Shown in pieces: positions 61,882 to 64,000 of a stretch of 64,000 nt of DNA. The translations under genes were made by a program, and so were the position numbers. Source of the DNA: Caenorhabditis remanei (lineage: Eukaryota > Nematoda > Chromadorea > Rhabditida > Rhabditidae); NCBI RefSeq assembly GCF_010183535.1, contig NC_071329.1:558001-622000 (forward strand), read 5' to 3'. Position 1 is the first letter of the stretch; each line of letters opens with the position of its first letter. Below the pieces are notes generated by a model. It was not told the origin of the DNA, searched no databases, and worked only from the letters and a program-made list of their open reading frames with translations.

Positions 61882-64000
61882 ATGAACATATTCGTCGGAA
61901 ACACCTCCAAATACTTCTTCCCCATCTTCACAATCAACTCTTCCTATTACTCGGATTACTTTGCTCTATTATTCATAGTTATCCATATAATGCTAACACT
62001 TCTCTGCTGTCTTCTAACTATTCAAGTTTGTATAATAGTGAAGTCAATTCGTGTATTCCACACCAACATGAGCACCATTATAATAGTTATTTTGGGACAG
62101 TGGTTTGAAATCGTTGTGGCAAAAATTATTTTGTTCCCATATCAGTTGGGTTTTATTACAATAGGGAATCGTAAGTTTTTGATTTTAATTTTGATTGTTA
62201 ACATAAATCTGTGTTTCCAGCCAAAATGTTCCAATTCTGGATCTCCAACGATCCCAAAGAAATGCCGCAAGCCGAGAAGACCGCTGATTTGACACCACTC
62301 TTTATAAGTGGGGTTCTATTTCTACATTATGCATTTACACTGACATTTAGTGTGTTTATACTAACATGTGAACGGGCATGTGCCACCTTTTTTATAAAGT
62401 GAGTTTTTGAATTATCTGAAAGCTAAAAACTCACTGAATTCAAATCGAAAACTTGTTTTTTGCAGTTAGATCCTGAAAACGTTGAAAAACCAAAAATTGG
62501 TTATTTTTTATAACACTAACTATTTCCGGTTCACAAACTCGTGCCGGTGCGTGTTAAAAGCGCATCTAATTTATTGGGAATTTCGCGGAACGGTCTCGTA
62601 CTTGAAAAATATCAAATACAGGACTTTTGAGCTTTGCAGGTTAAAAAAGAACAGCAAATCATGTTTTCCGCATCGAGACCATTAGAACAAATTTGATGCG
62701 CATTTAAAACCCTTTGGCTCTATTCCAGTTTAGATGTCCTTTGAAAACTTGAACGTCTCAAAAAACACTTAGACGTCCCATAAAACACTCAGACGTCTCT
62801 TAAAACACTTAGACGTCCTTTGAAACATTTAAACGTCCTTTCGGATCCCAAATATGTTCAAATATGTTTAAACGTCCCAAAAAACATTTAGATGTCCCAA
62901 AAAATGTTCAGACGTCCCATTAAATATTGAGACGTCCCTTGAAGTCTGAAAATTTGGTTTCAAATAATTTGACGTCCCAAAAAACATTTAAACGTCCCTT
63001 CAACACTAAAAGCCACTGAAAGTGTTCAAGGGACGTCTAAATATTTTTGGGGACGTTTAAATGTTTCTTGGGACGTCAAAATGTTTTTTGGGACGTTTAA
63101 ATCTCAGAACTATATTTTGGGATTTCAAGGGACGTCTAAACATTTTATGGGACGTTTAAACGTTTTATGGGACGTTTAAACGTTTTTTGGGACGTCTAAA
63201 CTTTTGAAAGAACGTTTAAAAAAAATTAGAGTTTGAAAGGACGTTTAAGTGTTTCACGGGACGTCTAAGTGTTTTAAGGGACGTTTAAGTGTTTTAAGGG
63301 ACGTTTGAGTTTTTAAAGGACATCTAAACTGGAATAGAGCCAACCCTTTTTTGTGAACAGGTAATAGCACTAAAATGTTTATCACGGTAATTCTACCATT
63401 TTTCAAATTTTTGCAATCGACGCTTGCAAAACAGAGATCCAGCTACGGTTGCAATATTATGATAGTTCTAACTAGGAAAAGTCCCCTAGTGACCGTGGAG
63501 TCATGGGATGACCCCTATATAATTGAAATATTAAAATCACGCTGACAGGAAAACGTGATCTAAATTGTGGTCGGTACGGTAATGACTTGTGAGTGGCTCA
63601 AACTTTGACTTTGGTTTTCTCAAATATCAGATCTCGATGACAAATACTGAACATATATTTGGAATCATCATTTTCTGAGCTTTCCAATGGCATAGGTCAC
63701 GTCCCATAACTCGGTGACCTTACCTAATAAGACATCACAGTTTGAAAACATGTAAAAAGTTCAGTTATGCATTTAGTAAGGCTTCAGCTTTGTGATTATT
63801 AATAACTCTTACTTTTTTGTAATTTTTATTATTTCATTTGAGATGAAGGGCAAGAAGCTACTAACACAATCACAATAAAGGAAAAACTTGACATTTTTCA
63901 CGTTTACCAACTTCACAATACCTTTTGCAGAGACTACGAGAAAAAGCCGCGGGCGTATATCTGCATAACCCTATTACTCCTGACCCACTTGACCACATTC
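61882..64000 (+). CDS. Sre-family 7TM chemoreceptor (gene C, 3' end outside window)
   Basis: Visible exons: 61882-62170, 62221-62398, and 63931 onward, cut by the window end. Exon 1 encodes NTSKYFFPIFTINSS, IRVFHTNMSTIII and QWFEIVVAKIILFPYQ. Exon 2 encodes AEKTADLTPLFISGVLFLHY and CERACATFFI, and exon 3 opens with KDYEKKPRAYI, the Sre motif following ER-x2-AT-x2-I. Introns 1 and 2 are in the same positions and phases as in genes A and B. Gene C is more diverged and lies on the opposite strand. Intron 2 is 1.5 kb because it carries a sensory-cluster repeat and a hairpin element full of GACGTCC motifs. Predicted as a sensory GPCR; whether the 3' part is intact cannot be judged here. Confidence 0.85.
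62545..62712. repeat. Sensory-cluster repeat, copy 2
   Basis: AGCGCATCTAATTTATTGGG, CGGAACGGTCTCGTA, GAGCTTTGCAGGT and AAATTTGATGCGCATTTAAA are in the same order as at 49361-49545. Both ends are mutually inverted. Confidence 0.7.
62716..63341. mobile_element. Hairpin element built from GACGTCC repeats
   Basis: Ends GGCTCTATTCCAGTTTAGAT (62716) and the exact inverse ending GAATAGAGCC (63341), flanked by AACCCTTT on both sides (62708-62715, 63342-63349). The left half holds about a dozen units of the type GACGTCCCAAAAAACATTTA, and the right half about as many GGGACGTTTAAATGTTTT units, so the whole can fold on itself in many registers. No coding capacity. Confidence 0.9.
63470..63730. repeat. 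Inverted repeat related to 60905-61150
   Basis: GGAGTCATGGGATGACCCC and the near-inverse GGTCACGTCCCATAACTC bound the segment. It is imperfect, and resembles the copy 2.5 kb upstream, which lies outside the gene. Confidence 0.55.

Overview
The window is genomic DNA from a Caenorhabditis nematode that is probably not C. elegans itself. The evidence is AT-rich introns ending in TTTTCAG-type acceptors, nematode-restricted gene families (Sre chemoreceptors, FBA-type F-box proteins), and clear orthologues of C. elegans chromosome II genes. All gene models below were spliced by eye. Reading-frame phase and total length divide correctly in every complete model.

Layout. 1-5126: gene-free, rich in small inverted-repeat elements. 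5127-10248 (+): lin-31 forkhead factor, 4 exons. 11191-12162 (-): unknown gene built from six 135-bp (45-codon) repeats. 12921-14595: large inverted duplication around a short E2F-site-bearing core, lying between that gene and mcm-2. 14602-22024 (+): mcm-2 replicative helicase subunit, 4 exons; intron 3 carries a 2.6-kb palindromic hAT-like element that is itself interrupted by a second palindromic element, both with 8-bp target duplications. 26397-38010 (+): phospholipid phosphatase (PAP2/LPP) with five common exons and four mutually exclusive, phase-matched terminal exons; a 2.65-kb palindrome lies before the last one. 38011-45556: mostly empty, with one possible tiny gene. 45557-45962 (+): globin-like fragment.

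The right end (46.8-64 kb) is a rapidly evolving cluster of chemoreceptor and F-box genes: sre gene A (-), F-box gene D (-), sre gene B (-), F-box gene E (+) and the start of sre gene C (+, runs off the window). D and E are an inverted paralogous pair whose similarity continues upstream of the start codons, so sre B sits inside a roughly 5-kb interval bounded by 1.3-kb inverted repeats.

The conserved genes have unrelated roles: LIN-31 in vulval fate, MCM-2 in DNA replication, the LPP in lipid phosphate turnover. I see no operon. The most distinctive theme is the density and size of inverted repeats, in introns, a promoter region and a 3' UTR, several with recognisable terminal repeats and target-site duplications.
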